Shown: positions 55,553 to 63,701 of the stretch, piece by piece | Position numbering within the stretch: position 1 is the stretch's first letter | Layout: each line of letters begins with the position of its first letter | Origin: Endozoicomonas sp. G2_1 | GTDB lineage: Bacteria; Pseudomonadota; Gammaproteobacteria; Enterobacterales; Alteromonadaceae | Reading direction: 5' to 3' | NCBI RefSeq assembly: GCF_017744155.1 | Contig: NZ_JAGHQT010000001.1 | Location: forward strand, 558,001-622,000 | DNA length: 64,000 nt | Made by a program: the position numbers and the translations under genes | The notes under the pieces: model-generated | What the model saw: only the letters and a program-made list of their open reading frames with translations | The model's database searches: none | Told to the model about the DNA's origin: nothing

Positions 55553-57172
55553 GTGACTAATAGCTCAACTTCCAACTCAGCAATCGATAGCCAAGCTCAA
55601 CCACTCGTTCGCGCTACCTGTCACAAAGCGCGAATGAGCAAAGATGCTCGATTTGATGGCCAGTTTTTTACCGCAGTGATCACAACTGGTATTTTTTGTC
55701 GGCCTATTTGCCCGGCTAAACCACCCAACGAAGAAAATGTTCGTTACTTAAAAACAGCCGTTGAAGCATTGGAACAAGGTTTTGCGCCATGCAAGCGTTG
55801 CTTTCCTGAACTTGCCCCAGAACAAAGATTACAAAATCATCAACATTCGCTATTTGAAGCCTTGGCAAATGCACAAGGACAAATACAACTAGCTGCAGCA
55901 CATCACAACTTGAGTGAACGTCAATACCGTCGCCAGTTCATTTCAGCCTTTGGCGTTAGTCCTAATCAATACTGGCAAAAACATCGCGTGTTAACCGCGT
56001 TAAAATTGCTGCGTAGTTCAAATTTATCTATTACCCAAATCTGCTATATCTCCGGCTTTCACAGCGTTCGGCGATTTAATGAGGTTATCAAGCAAACGTA
56101 TCATCAACCACCTAAGCAATTAAAAATAAATCAAACACCAGCACTTAATACGATTGCAATAGAGCTTAGTTATCGGCCGCCGTTTGACTGGCCATTAATG
56201 TTATCGTTTTTCAAGTTACGTGCGTTACCTTCAGTAGAGCAAATAACCGAGCAGTATTACGCACGAGTATTCGATTTAAACGAGGCCCGTGGCTGGTTTA
56301 AGGTTAGCCAGATAGTGGGCCAAGACAAGCTATTATTAGAAATATCAGCTGATCAACAGACATTGCTAAAGCCACTTACCGTGCCCGACATTATTCGACG
56401 CGTGCGAGTAATGTTCGATCTCGATGCCGACATGCGTCATATTCACAGTACCTTAGGCCAAACTCCATTGCTGGCAAAAGTGATCAAACAAGTGCCGGGG
56501 TTAAGACTACCCGGTAGTTGGGATATTTTTGAATTTTCAGTGCGTGCTATTTTAGGGCAACAAGTATCGGTAAATGCTGCAACCACATTAGCTGAAAGAA
56601 TAGCTCAGCGTTATGGCCAAACTGCCCCAGAAAACCCATTTGGCCTGACTCACTTATTTCCAACAATTAGTGAACTTTTAATAAATGCAAAACTCACGGA
56701 AGTACAAGAGCCCTCAGAAGAAAAAGAGCCTTTAGCTGTCAAAGAGCCCTCAGCACAAAAACAGTCTTCAGTACTAAAACAGCCTTCATCAGTAAAAAGT
56801 GTTTCGTCGACCGACAAATCATATTCAGTGGTTGATTTTAGTAATATCGGTTTAACTCAGACAAGAGTAACAACCTTACAAACTTGGTGTCGGTTTTATC
56901 AAGACAACCAGCAATTGTTATCGCAAACCACACCGTTATCTGAACTCAATGAAAAATTGTCAGCACTCAAAGGCATTGGCCCATGGACGATAAATTATAT
57001 CGCAATGCGCGGTTTGAGCTACCCAGATGCCTTCCCCAGTGCTGACTTAGGCGTAATTAAGGCGCTAACCATCAAGGGTAAAAAGCCAACTAATAAAGCC
57101 ATATTAAGCCAAGCTCAAGCTTGGCAACCGTGGCGAGCATACGCAACTTTGTACTTGTGGCAAAGCCTATAG
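55553..57172 (+). CDS. Ada-type regulator fused to AlkA 3-methyladenine DNA glycosylase
   Basis: The 539-residue protein joins three parts: an Ada N-terminal zinc domain with Cys49, Cys53, Cys80 and Cys83 (spacing as in Ada Cys38/42/69/72), an AraC helix-turn-helix (about 95-190), and an AlkA glycosylase (N-domain from about 200, HhH-GPD from about 320, including LKGIGPWTINYIAMRGLSYPDAFPSADLGVIKAL with the catalytic aspartate). It should sense methyl-phosphotriesters, activate repair genes and excise alkylated bases. Residues 383-427 are an unusual Lys/Glu/Ser-Pro insertion inside the glycosylase domain. The start is GTG. The last two bases of the TAG stop belong to the MITE-like element. Confidence 0.93.
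   Translation: MTNSSTSNSAIDSQAQPLVRATCHKARMSKDARFDGQFFTAVITTGIFCRPICPAKPPNEENVRYLKTAVEALEQGFAPCKRCFPELAPEQRLQNHQHSLFEALANAQGQIQLAAAHHNLSERQYRRQFISAFGVSPNQYWQKHRVLTALKLLRSSNLSITQICYISGFHSVRRFNEVIKQTYHQPPKQLKINQTPALNTIAIELSYRPPFDWPLMLSFFKLRALPSVEQITEQYYARVFDLNEARGWFKVSQIVGQDKLLLEISADQQTLLKPLTVPDIIRRVRVMFDLDADMRHIHSTLGQTPLLAKVIKQVPGLRLPGSWDIFEFSVRAILGQQVSVNAATTLAERIAQRYGQTAPENPFGLTHLFPTISELLINAKLTEVQEPSEEKEPLAVKEPSAQKQSSVLKQPSSVKSVSSTDKSYSVVDFSNIGLTQTRVTTLQTWCRFYQDNQQLLSQTTPLSELNEKLSALKGIGPWTINYIAMRGLSYPDAFPSADLGVIKALTIKGKKPTNKAILSQAQAWQPWRAYATLYLWQSL
56698..56831 (+). repeat. Degenerate 15-18 bp repeats encoding an EPS/K-rich insert
   Basis: Degenerate repeats of the type GAGCCCTCAG, AAAGAGCCCTCAG and AAACAGCCTTCAT run through this segment and encode EVQEPSEEKEPLAVKEPS and what follows. 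The insert splits a loop of the HhH-GPD glycosylase domain and keeps the frame. Confidence 0.65.
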
Positions 57173-57437
57173 GGCGTGTTGAACTTTCAGAATTGTTTTT
57201 GCAGCAGCCTGTTTGGTTTTTATACAAGGCGGAGCAGATGTAGTGTAGTTGTTCTACATAAATCCTGCGACAACGCGGTAGCAAAGCCAAACGGGCGCTG
57301 CCCTGCGGGTTCATCTAAACGCTTCCTGCTCATTGTTGCTCGGTTTTTACATAGAACGACTATGCTACAGCCCGAGCGCCGCGATCAGAAAGCGTTTAGA
57401 TAGAACAAAATTCAATTTCGAACGATCAACACGCCCT
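57171..57437. mobile_element. MITE-like element between alkA and ogt
   Basis: Terminal inverted repeats start AGGGCGTGTTGA at both ends (57171 inward and 57437 inward; 16 of 18 positions agree). Inside, ATCTAAACGCTT (57313-57324) pairs perfectly with AAGCGTTTAGAT (57390-57401), and there are additional GCTCGG / CCGAGC and CATAG / CTATG pairs. It is about 267 bp without coding capacity. Its left end supplies AG of the preceding gene's TAG stop codon. The end sequence resembles repeats I know from Vibrio/Shewanella/Pseudoalteromonas intergenic regions. Confidence 0.75.
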
Positions 57438-57475
57438 AATTATACTTTTTAAAAATAACCAAAGAGATTCAATCA

Positions 57476-57955
57476 ATGTTCTATTGTTACTACTTATCCC
57501 CAATGGGGGAAATTGCGATGGCAGGAGATGAAAATGGCTTAACTGCTTTGGCCTTTGTCGACGGTAAAGCGCCATTAGCTATTCAAGCTGACTGGCAACA
57601 GTCGACACACTGCTTTACAGAAGCTATTGCGCAGCTCGACCAGTACTTTGCCGGCACAAGAAATGATTTTGATCTCAAACTAGCACCACGCGGTACAGCG
57701 TTTCAACAAGCTGTTTGGCGTGAACTAATGGCGATACCACATGGAGCTACCCGCAGTTACCAGCAACTTGCCAGTAATATTGGCAAGCCAAGTGCCGTGC
57801 GCGCGGTCGGTACTGCCAATGGTGCCAACCCAATTGCGATTATTATTCCTTGTCATCGTGTAATAGCCAGTAACGGCAAACTGTCGGGTTATGCGGGAGG
57901 TATCGGGCTAAAAGCCAAGCTGCTCATGCTCGAGGGAGCGCACTTTAAGGTTTAA
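57476..57955 (+). CDS. ogt: Methylated-DNA-protein cysteine methyltransferase
   Basis: The 159-residue suicide enzyme removes the methyl group from O6-methylguanine. The active site IIIPCHRVIASNGKLSGYAGGI has the acceptor cysteine at about residue 126, preceded by the DNA-binding helix FQQAVWRELMAIPHGATRSYQQLA and the arginine-finger region. It follows the Ada/AlkA gene on the same strand, the usual alkylation-response pairing, but a MITE-like element now separates them and may affect read-through. Confidence 0.96.
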   Translation: MFYCYYLSPMGEIAMAGDENGLTALAFVDGKAPLAIQADWQQSTHCFTEAIAQLDQYFAGTRNDFDLKLAPRGTAFQQAVWRELMAIPHGATRSYQQLASNIGKPSAVRAVGTANGANPIAIIIPCHRVIASNGKLSGYAGGIGLKAKLLMLEGAHFKV

Positions 57956-57992
57956 TGCGCACAGGAAATTCTCGGTCGGGCCATGTTAAAAG

Positions 57993-58319
57993 TTAAATCT
58001 GTACGACTATGCGCTCAATTTGGCTTTGGCGACGATCATTAGTTAAGCGTGAGTCAATAAAACGGCCGCGACTATTGCGCTGTTGCCTGCGGTCGATACC
58101 TGAGCGGCGTTCAACGAAAATATCTTCATTACTCGCTTGATTTTGCGGCGCAACAAATGAACCACGGGCGACGCTGTGCTCTGCTGTTTGTTCTGGCAAA
58201 TCTTGTTGCTGAGCTTCTTGCTCGGCTTGCTGCTGCTGTTGGCGCTGACGTTTGTCTTTCATCGCTTGTTCAAACTTAACCCAGCGAGTATCTGCAACAA
58301 GTTCATTGTAAATATCCAT
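57993..58319 (-). CDS. Uncharacterised protein with RRxGxDRR motif
   Basis: I do not recognise a named family. The 108-residue protein has a short helical start (MDIYNELVADTRWVKFEQAMKDKRQ), a Gln/Glu-rich coiled-coil-like stretch (QQQQQAEQEAQQQ, about residues 28-45) and a basic C-terminus with two related motifs, ERRSGIDRRQQ and LTNDRRQ. Such RRxGxDRR peptides occur in many small proteobacterial proteins of unknown function. The ATG has a GGAG ribosome binding site about nine bases upstream. No signal peptide or membrane segment is present. It is convergent with ogt. Confidence 0.72.
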   Translation of the reverse strand: MDIYNELVADTRWVKFEQAMKDKRQRQQQQQAEQEAQQQDLPEQTAEHSVARGSFVAPQNQASNEDIFVERRSGIDRRQQRNSRGRFIDSRLTNDRRQSQIERIVVQI

Positions 58320-58480
58320 TGCTACTCCGCGTTAACCAAAATTATAAGCTTACAAAGGCTCAATTGAACAATTTATCGACAACTGGCTAAAAAACTTTAA
58401 CGATAGTTTCCTTAACTAGTAGCATTGCTCTGGCCAATTCAATAATATGGCGCCATTCCGTTAGCTCATGCGCAAGATAT

Positions 58481-58876
58481 ATGACTGTTTTTTTCGCTAC
58501 CTTAGCCATTGTCATTCTTCTCTGGTTTAGTTGGCAATTGTTCCAAGCAAAACGCTTTACACGATTCAAAAAGCAAGTCAATGAAGAACTTAAGCCTAAA
58601 GTTATTGCTCACTTACGAGCACAACTTGAACAACAGCGCTGCGAGATCTACCCAAATACTGACAGCCATATCGAAGCGAGCATAGCTTATTGGAGTCAAT
58701 ACCCAGTGAGGATCGTCCAATTAGCTTTCGCTCAAAAGGTCATTGACCAGTCATGGCTAGAACAAACGGGTAACATTCGTCCATGCCAACATTTGTACCA
58801 CGTACAACATCAGTTTAAAGCCGAATTTAAGCTGCCCTTGTGGTCGGATCAAGAACTGTCGGATCAAGAGCTGTAA
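58481..58876 (+). CDS. Hypothetical membrane-anchored protein
   Basis: I do not recognise the family. The 131-residue protein has one N-terminal membrane helix (VFFATLAIVILLWFSWQLF, about residues 3-21), then a soluble helical region with KKQVNEELKPKVIAHLRAQLEQQRCEIYPN and AQKVIDQSWLEQTGNIRPCQHLYHVQ. The end WSDQELSDQEL is a five-residue duplication encoded by a 15-base tandem repeat (58844-58873). The ribosome binding site is weak. It is divergent from the RRxGxDRR gene and convergent with trmB. Confidence 0.62.
   Translation: MTVFFATLAIVILLWFSWQLFQAKRFTRFKKQVNEELKPKVIAHLRAQLEQQRCEIYPNTDSHIEASIAYWSQYPVRIVQLAFAQKVIDQSWLEQTGNIRPCQHLYHVQHQFKAEFKLPLWSDQELSDQEL
58844..58873 (+). repeat. 15-bp tandem duplication at the 3' end of the hypothetical gene
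   Basis: TCGGATCAAGAACTG (58844-58858) is followed by TCGGATCAAGAGCTG (58859-58873). The next bases, TAAGTTCAAGAAC, look like a decayed third copy, and its first three bases form the stop codon. Confidence 0.75.
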
Positions 58877-59014
58877 GTTCAAGAACATTCTGGCCAAGCT
58901 GACAGCGCACAAGGTAAGGATAACGAAAAAAGTATTTAGCAAGCGTTGAACAAATGCTAGATAAGTAAATAAGTCCACTTACAACTGTGTGCAAGCGACA
59001 ATTATATTTAACGA

Positions 59015-59053
59015 TAAAAAAACGGCCTGAGTATAGTAACTCAAGCCGTTTTA
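59015..59053. terminator. Terminator between the hypothetical gene and trmB
   Basis: On the minus strand AAAACGGCTTGAG and CTCAGGCCGTTTTTT form a stem with one mismatch around an eight-base loop, ending in T residues. It lies 44 bases beyond the trmB stop codon; the A/T arms make it usable from both sides. Confidence 0.75.
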
Positions 59054-59096
59054 GCATTTGTGCTGCTTATCAGCAGCAAAAACTATCTATTTAACG

Positions 59097-59822
59097 TTAG
59101 TCAATGCGTTTAAATTGTAAATCCCAAACGCCGTGACCAAGACGGTGACCACGCTGCTCAAACTTAGTTAGTGGGCGAGAGTCTGGACGTGGAACATAAT
59201 CATCTGACTCTGACAAGTTTACAAAGCCTGGTGCACTGTTCATGTCTTCAAGCATACACTCTGCATAATTCTCCCAATCCGTTGCCATATGAAACACACC
59301 ACCAATTTGCAGTTTTTGGCGAATGGTTTCGACAAACTCTGGTTGAACGATACGTCGTTTGTGATGCTTTTTCTTGTGCCATGGATCAGGGAAAAACAAC
59401 TGAACTTTGGCTAAACTGCCATCGGGAATACAGTCTGCCAGTACTTCAATGGCATCGTGCTGATAAACTTTTAGGTTTTCAACACCTGATTCTTGCGCCA
59501 ACGCGATACACGCGCCAACACCCGGGCGATGTACTTCAACACCAATGTAGTTTTCATGGTCGCCATTTTTCGCCATTTCAACTAATGAGGTGCCCATGCC
59601 GAAACCTATTTCCAGTACTAACGGCTGTGCCTTAGCAAATAGTGTTGCAGGGTCGATCATACCATTTTCATGATCTAATCCCATTGTTTGCCAATGATCG
59701 TCTAACGCGCGTGCCTGGCCTTTAGTTAAACGCCCCTCGCGTTTTACAAAGCTGCGTACCTTGCGAATGTATTTGCCTTCTTGCTCGGCTTGCTCAACAG
59801 TTTTATGTGTTCTTTTTGTCAT
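59097..59822 (-). CDS. trmB: tRNA (guanine-N7-)-methyltransferase
   Basis: This 241-residue SAM-dependent enzyme methylates G46 of tRNA. Visible motifs are [16 protein letters not shown] (SAM binding, about residue 70), [38 protein letters not shown] (catalytic and RNA-binding) and the end [23 protein letters not shown]. yggL lies upstream on the same strand, and mutY-yggX is divergent, an order known from E. coli and many gammaproteobacteria. Confidence 0.97.
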   Translation of the reverse strand: MTKRTHKTVEQAEQEGKYIRKVRSFVKREGRLTKGQARALDDHWQTMGLDHENGMIDPATLFAKAQPLVLEIGFGMGTSLVEMAKNGDHENYIGVEVHRPGVGACIALAQESGVENLKVYQHDAIEVLADCIPDGSLAKVQLFFPDPWHKKKHHKRRIVQPEFVETIRQKLQIGGVFHMATDWENYAECMLEDMNSAPGFVNLSESDDYVPRPDSRPLTKFEQRGHRLGHGVWDLQFKRID

Positions 59823-59941
59823 CTCGTCTAACTTTTGCCAACCTTAAAAATCAAGCGCAGGAGTATATCAAACCAGCGCTTAAACAACGAGCTAAATACG
59901 CGTGTTCAAGCTATTTGGTTTAAAATAATCGGGGAGAATAT

Positions 59942-60283
59942 TTACTCAGCCCACCACACATCGTACAAGTCGCTAACAGAAACGGCAGTCGCGCCATTGT
60001 CTTTCAACCAAGATTCCACTGTTTGACGATCTTGCTCGGTACATTTGCCAAGCTTTTGCGTACAAATTAAGCCGTGCCAAAGTAAATCACCTTCACCGCC
60101 AAAACCTAAGCCGTTCGGCTCAATAACTTCAACGAAGAACTTAGTGAGAAACTCGTCAACGTCATTGTCATTCATCTCTTTGGGCAATTGCCATGCAACG
60201 TCAAAACCCAACTCTTGAAATTCAGCTACACGCAATTTTTTGCGCAAACGAGTTTTGCGATTCTTAGCATCTAATTTGATCAT
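59942..60283 (-). CDS. yggL: YggL family 50S-ribosome-binding protein (DUF469)
   Basis: This 113-residue protein has KNRKTRLRKKLRVAEFQELGFDVAW, a basic N-terminus, and DVDEFLTKFFVEVIEPNGLGFGGEGD...GLICTQKLGKCTEQDRQTVESWL, diagnostic of YggL/DUF469. It reads toward trmB, 119 bases away, and is divergent from mutY. Family members associate with the ribosome; the precise role is unclear. Confidence 0.93.
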   Translation of the reverse strand: MIKLDAKNRKTRLRKKLRVAEFQELGFDVAWQLPKEMNDNDVDEFLTKFFVEVIEPNGLGFGGEGDLLWHGLICTQKLGKCTEQDRQTVESWLKDNGATAVSVSDLYDVWWAE

Positions 60284-60581
60284 TTTTATTTCACTTAAAG
60301 TAAGTAACTGTAGCTTGGGATAACTAATGTGCTTCTACTGGCTATTTTTACTGCTACCAGCGTTGAATTTACTTGCAATAGACTAGCTATTGACGCGCAA
60401 ATTCGCCTTGATTTCAGCAAAAATTTCTCACTAGAAGATATAAAAACATATAAAGCGTTTAACTTTATTGTTGTTCACTATTTTTTATCCCAACCTAAAG
60501 TTAAGTAATGGACAATTTTCAATTATATAAAAAATCAAAGCATTATTTGATAAAAAAATGCTTTCGGTTACACTGCCGATC

Positions 60582-61664
60582 ATGACAGAACATATCTCTA
60601 TTTCTAAGAAATCCGCCCAGCAATTCAGCCAAAAAGTCCTCAATTGGTTTCATCAGCAAGGCCGTAAACATTTGCCGTGGCAGAAAAATAAGACACCTTA
60701 TCGCGTTTGGGTTTCTGAAATTATGCTCCAACAAACCCAAGTAGCAACCGTCATTCCCTATTACGAAAGGTTTATGACCAGCTTCCCAACCATTGCTGAT
60801 TTAGCAGAAGCTGACGAAGACAACGTACTACATCATTGGACCGGCCTAGGCTACTATGCCCGAGCGCGCAACCTCCACAAAACCGCTAAAATTGTCGCTG
60901 AGCAATATCAAGGTGAATTTCCACAAACGCTAGAGCAAGTGGTTGCCCTGCCCGGCATTGGCCGTTCAACTGCAGGCGCTATTTTGAGTTTAGCTTTGAA
61001 TAAGCACTACCCCATTTTAGACGGCAACGTAAAACGCGTACTGGCGCGCTGCTATACCGTGACGGGTCACAATGGGCAAGCCAGTTATGAAAAAAAACTG
61101 TGGCCAATTACCGAAGTATTAACACCTAAACAAGATGTCGCTTCTTTTAACCAAGCAATGATGGACTTGGGCGCTATGGTTTGTACGCGAACCAAGCCCA
61201 GTTGCACAAGTTGCCCGTTGACTGAAAGTTGTCTCGCCAATGCCAGTGACCAACAACATTTATTCCCACAAAAAAAGCCCAAGAAAAAAATCCCTGAAAA
61301 ACAAACGATTATGCTGATACCTAGAGTCGCTGATCGCGTGCTAATGGAAAAGCGTCCGCCCTCAGGTATTTGGGGTGGTTTGTGGTGTTTTTATGAAATC
61401 ACTGACGAAGTAGAAATTACAAAAAAATTAAAGCAATTGGGCTTACAGGCCATTGAGCAGAAAAAGCTCGAAGGTTTTCGCCATACTTTTAGCCACTTTC
61501 ACTTAGACATATCTCCGATTGTCATTGATTGCGAACACTTACCTGCGTCAGAAATTCAACAAAATACCAATCAACAATGGTATGATTTGCAACAACAAGC
61601 ATCAGTTGGCCTCGCAGCCTCGACAGAAAAACTGATCAAGCAACTAATTTATAACCCGAGATAA
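60582..61664 (+). CDS. mutY: Adenine DNA glycosylase MutY
   Basis: MutY removes adenine mispaired with 8-oxoguanine. The 360-residue protein has the catalytic glutamate in [17 protein letters not shown] (about residue 46), the HhH loop [19 protein letters not shown], an aspartate in [13 protein letters not shown] and the 4Fe-4S cluster [17 protein letters not shown] (C-X6-C-X2-C-X5-C), plus a C-terminal Nudix-like domain ([11 protein letters not shown] ... [12 protein letters not shown]). ATG at 60582 gives an N-terminus close to E. coli MutY; an in-frame ATG at 60558 would add eight residues. yggX follows by ten bases. Confidence 0.95.
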   Translation: MTEHISISKKSAQQFSQKVLNWFHQQGRKHLPWQKNKTPYRVWVSEIMLQQTQVATVIPYYERFMTSFPTIADLAEADEDNVLHHWTGLGYYARARNLHKTAKIVAEQYQGEFPQTLEQVVALPGIGRSTAGAILSLALNKHYPILDGNVKRVLARCYTVTGHNGQASYEKKLWPITEVLTPKQDVASFNQAMMDLGAMVCTRTKPSCTSCPLTESCLANASDQQHLFPQKKPKKKIPEKQTIMLIPRVADRVLMEKRPPSGIWGGLWCFYEITDEVEITKKLKQLGLQAIEQKKLEGFRHTFSHFHLDISPIVIDCEHLPASEIQQNTNQQWYDLQQQASVGLAASTEKLIKQLIYNPR

Positions 61665-61674
61665 GAGTATCACT

Positions 61675-61947
61675 ATGAGTCGCACTGTTTTTTGCCAGCA
61701 TTTACAAAAAGAAGCCGAAGGTTTGCAGTTTCAATTGTACCCGGGTGATATTGGCAAACGTATTTTTGACAATATTTCTCAAGAAGCCTGGGGCAACTGG
61801 CAAAAAAAACAAACCATGTTAATTAATGAAAAGAAAATGAACATGATGAACCCTGACGATCGTGCGTTTTTAGAGAAAGCGATGGTTGACTATTTGTTTG
61901 AAGGTAAAGAGCCAGAAATCGAAGGATATGTGCCACCTTCTCAATAA
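61675..61947 (+). CDS. yggX: Fe(2+)-trafficking protein YggX
   Basis: The 90-residue protein matches YggX along its whole length: [70 protein letters not shown], including Cys7. It helps iron supply and protects iron-sulfur clusters from oxidation, which suits its partner MutY, a 4Fe-4S enzyme, ten bases upstream in the same operon. Confidence 0.97.
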   Translation: MSRTVFCQHLQKEAEGLQFQLYPGDIGKRIFDNISQEAWGNWQKKQTMLINEKKMNMMNPDDRAFLEKAMVDYLFEGKEPEIEGYVPPSQ

Positions 61948-62022
61948 TTCGCCAACAATTGTCTTAAAACACAACGAGCGGGTGAAAAAAACAGCAAACA
62001 AAAATAAATTATAAAAAAAGTG

Positions 62023-62051
62023 TTGACCTCGAAAACGAAAAACAGTTTAAT
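62023..62051 (+). promoter_or_regulatory. Sigma-70 promoter of the tRNA-Phe/tRNA-Thr operon
   Basis: TTGACC (62023-62028) and TTTAAT (62046-62051) are spaced by 17 bases, followed by a GC-rich ACGCCCC stretch where the discriminator belongs, typical of stringently controlled stable-RNA promoters. The mature tRNA-Phe starts about 68 bases after the -10 box. Confidence 0.75.
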
Positions 62052-62119
62052 ACGCCCCGTCTTAAGGCAACAGCTAAAGACAAGCAAAAACATTCGATTT
62101 AATCAATGATTTGCAAATT

Positions 62120-62195
62120 GCCCAGATAGCTCAGTCGGTAGAGCAGGGGATTGAAAATCCCCGTGTCGGTGGTTCGATTCCGCCTCTGGGCACCA
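62120..62195 (+). tRNA. tRNA-Phe (anticodon GAA)
   Basis: The 76-base gene includes the encoded CCA and is identical to the minus-strand copy at 46071-46146. The anticodon loop TTGAAAA gives GAA; the acceptor arm is GCCCAGA / TCTGGGC. It is followed by tRNA-Thr after 75 bases. Confidence 0.97.
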
Positions 62196-62270
62196 TCAGA
62201 TTTTAACTAATTGATAATTTTCGATTAGTTGGTGCCAAAGTAGTATTTACTACTGCACACAGTTTTGTGT

Positions 62271-62346
<76 letters not shown>

Positions 62347-62353
62347 TTCATTC

Positions 62354-62382
62354 AAGCCTCAACTTCGGTTGAGGCTTTTTTG
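62354..62382 (+). terminator. Rho-independent terminator of the tRNA operon
   Basis: AAGCCTCAAC / GTTGAGGCTT with a TTCG tetraloop and a following T run lies eight bases after tRNA-Thr. Confidence 0.92.
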
Positions 62383-62515
62383 TATTGACAGCAAAAATGA
62401 TTTACGCAGTTTGTCCTCTTTAGAGGATAAGCCCAACACGTACTGGGCTTATAAACTTTTGACCCACGACTTAACTATCGTAAATGAGCTAAGCCATCAA
62501 AACACTATCAAATTA

Positions 62516-62944
62516 TTATGCAAGCTCAATCGATACTTCAATGTTGCCGCGAGTCGCATTTGAGTATGGGCAAACTTGATGTGCTTTTTCCACTAAGCTT
62601 TGCGCTAGCGTTTTTTCAACGTCACTAAGCGCAACCGTTAGTTTAACTGCGATCGCAAAACCAACTTCAATCGGGCCTATTGCCACTTCGCCAGTTACAG
62701 CAATATTCTCGCCTAACGATACTTTTTCCACGGCAGCAACATGCTTGAGCGCGCCAATAAAACACGCAGAATAACCCGCCGCAAATAACTGCTCAGGGTT
62801 AGTGCCCTCGCCACCTGCACCGCCGAGTTCAGCTGGTGTTGATAGTTTTAGATTTAACTTGTTGTCATCAGAGTGCGCACTACCCTCTCGGCCACCATTA
62901 GCCGTTGCTACACCGGTATAAATTGTTTGTTGTAATGTATGCAT
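62516..62944 (-). CDS. ohr: Organic hydroperoxide reductase Ohr
   Basis: The 142-residue OsmC/Ohr-family peroxidase reduces organic hydroperoxides with its two cysteines: Cys61 in FAAGYSACFIGAL and Cys125 in AHQVCPYSNATRGN, the Ohr-type pattern rather than OsmC. The N-terminal MHTLQQTIYTGVATANGGREG is typical. It is divergent from a MarR regulator gene with operator-like palindromes between them. Confidence 0.96.
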   Translation of the reverse strand: MHTLQQTIYTGVATANGGREGSAHSDDNKLNLKLSTPAELGGAGGEGTNPEQLFAAGYSACFIGALKHVAAVEKVSLGENIAVTGEVAIGPIEVGFAIAVKLTVALSDVEKTLAQSLVEKAHQVCPYSNATRGNIEVSIELA

Positions 62945-62968
62945 GAAATCCTCCAGAAAAAAATATAG

Positions 62969-62981
62969 TTTGCATACAAAA
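62969..62981. promoter_or_regulatory. OhrR operator candidate, proximal to ohr
   Basis: TTTGCATACAAAA is an imperfect palindrome 25 bases upstream of the ohr start codon. It shares the core TTTGCAT-x-CAAAA with the site at 63013-63025, supporting recognition by one dimeric regulator. Confidence 0.6.
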
Positions 62982-63012
62982 TATATTTTAAAATCCAGAT
63001 CAAATCAAATAA

Positions 63013-63025
63013 TTTGCATGCAAAA
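63013..63025. promoter_or_regulatory. OhrR operator candidate, proximal to ohrR
   Basis: TTTGCATGCAAAA contains the perfect palindrome TTTGCATGCAAA. It lies between the divergent ohr and ohrR genes, 44 bases from the sister site (about four helical turns), so both could be filled on the same DNA face. Confidence 0.65.
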
Positions 63026-63097
63026 TTTTTAATTTAGTAATTGATGGCAACGATTGTTACGTGCAGAATACGGGAAAATTCATCAATAGATTTTGTC

Positions 63098-63532
63098 ATG
63101 TCAGATTCGCTCAAATTAGAGAATCAACTTTGTCATCGCTTTTATTTGCTTTCTAATGCATTTACGAGAGCTTACAGGCCGTTGTTAGAAAAACTCGATA
63201 TTACTTACCCTCAATATCTTGTGTTGATGGCATTGTGGGAAGAAGACAATGTGACAATTGCTTCACTGATAAGCAAAACAGGCATTGATCCAGGTGCAAT
63301 GACCTTAATCTTGAAGAAACTCGTCACAAAAAGCGTTATATCAATCACAAAAGATGAGCAAGATAAACGAGTAAAGCATGTCTGTTTGACAGATACGGGT
63401 TCAAAGTTGCAAGCGCAAGCAGAAGAAATTCCAGCGCAAATGCTTTGCCGATTTGATGGTGTTGGCGTAGAAGAGCTCAGAGAGCACATTCAATTCCTAG
63501 ATAAACTTAGCGCTTGCTTCGGGCAAAACTAG
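63098..63532 (+). CDS. ohrR: MarR-family organic peroxide sensor OhrR
   Basis: The 144-residue regulator has the MarR winged helix (YPQYLVLMALWEEDNVTIASLISKTGIDPGAMTLILKKLVTKSVISITKDEQDKRVKHVCLTDTG). The peroxide-sensing cysteine is Cys12 in LENQLCHRFYLLSNAFTRAYRPLL. A second, Cys117 (AQMLCRF), lies 105 residues later, the same distance as Cys22-Cys127 in Xanthomonas OhrR, which suggests the two-cysteine type. The frame is open to 63041, but ATG at 63098 gives the family N-terminus. It should repress ohr, and itself, through the palindromes upstream until oxidised. Confidence 0.94.
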   Translation: MSDSLKLENQLCHRFYLLSNAFTRAYRPLLEKLDITYPQYLVLMALWEEDNVTIASLISKTGIDPGAMTLILKKLVTKSVISITKDEQDKRVKHVCLTDTGSKLQAQAEEIPAQMLCRFDGVGVEELREHIQFLDKLSACFGQN

Positions 63533-63701
63533 AAGCCTTAATGAGTATCACCAAACCATCTCTGATCTACTCTTAATAAAATACACACGAACTTACGGAG
63601 TTTGTTTTAATTCTTTGATATAGCACAAAGTCTAATAGTGGCATTGTCATTACTGTCTATAATAATTGGTAAATCTACCTAACATGCAGCAGAGCGTAGA
63701 C

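Noticed and set aside
58387-58581. 64-codon minus-strand open frame overlapping the hypothetical membrane protein gene
   Set aside because: Its composition is not protein-like for this strand, and the plus-strand frame has a clear membrane anchor and soluble domain.
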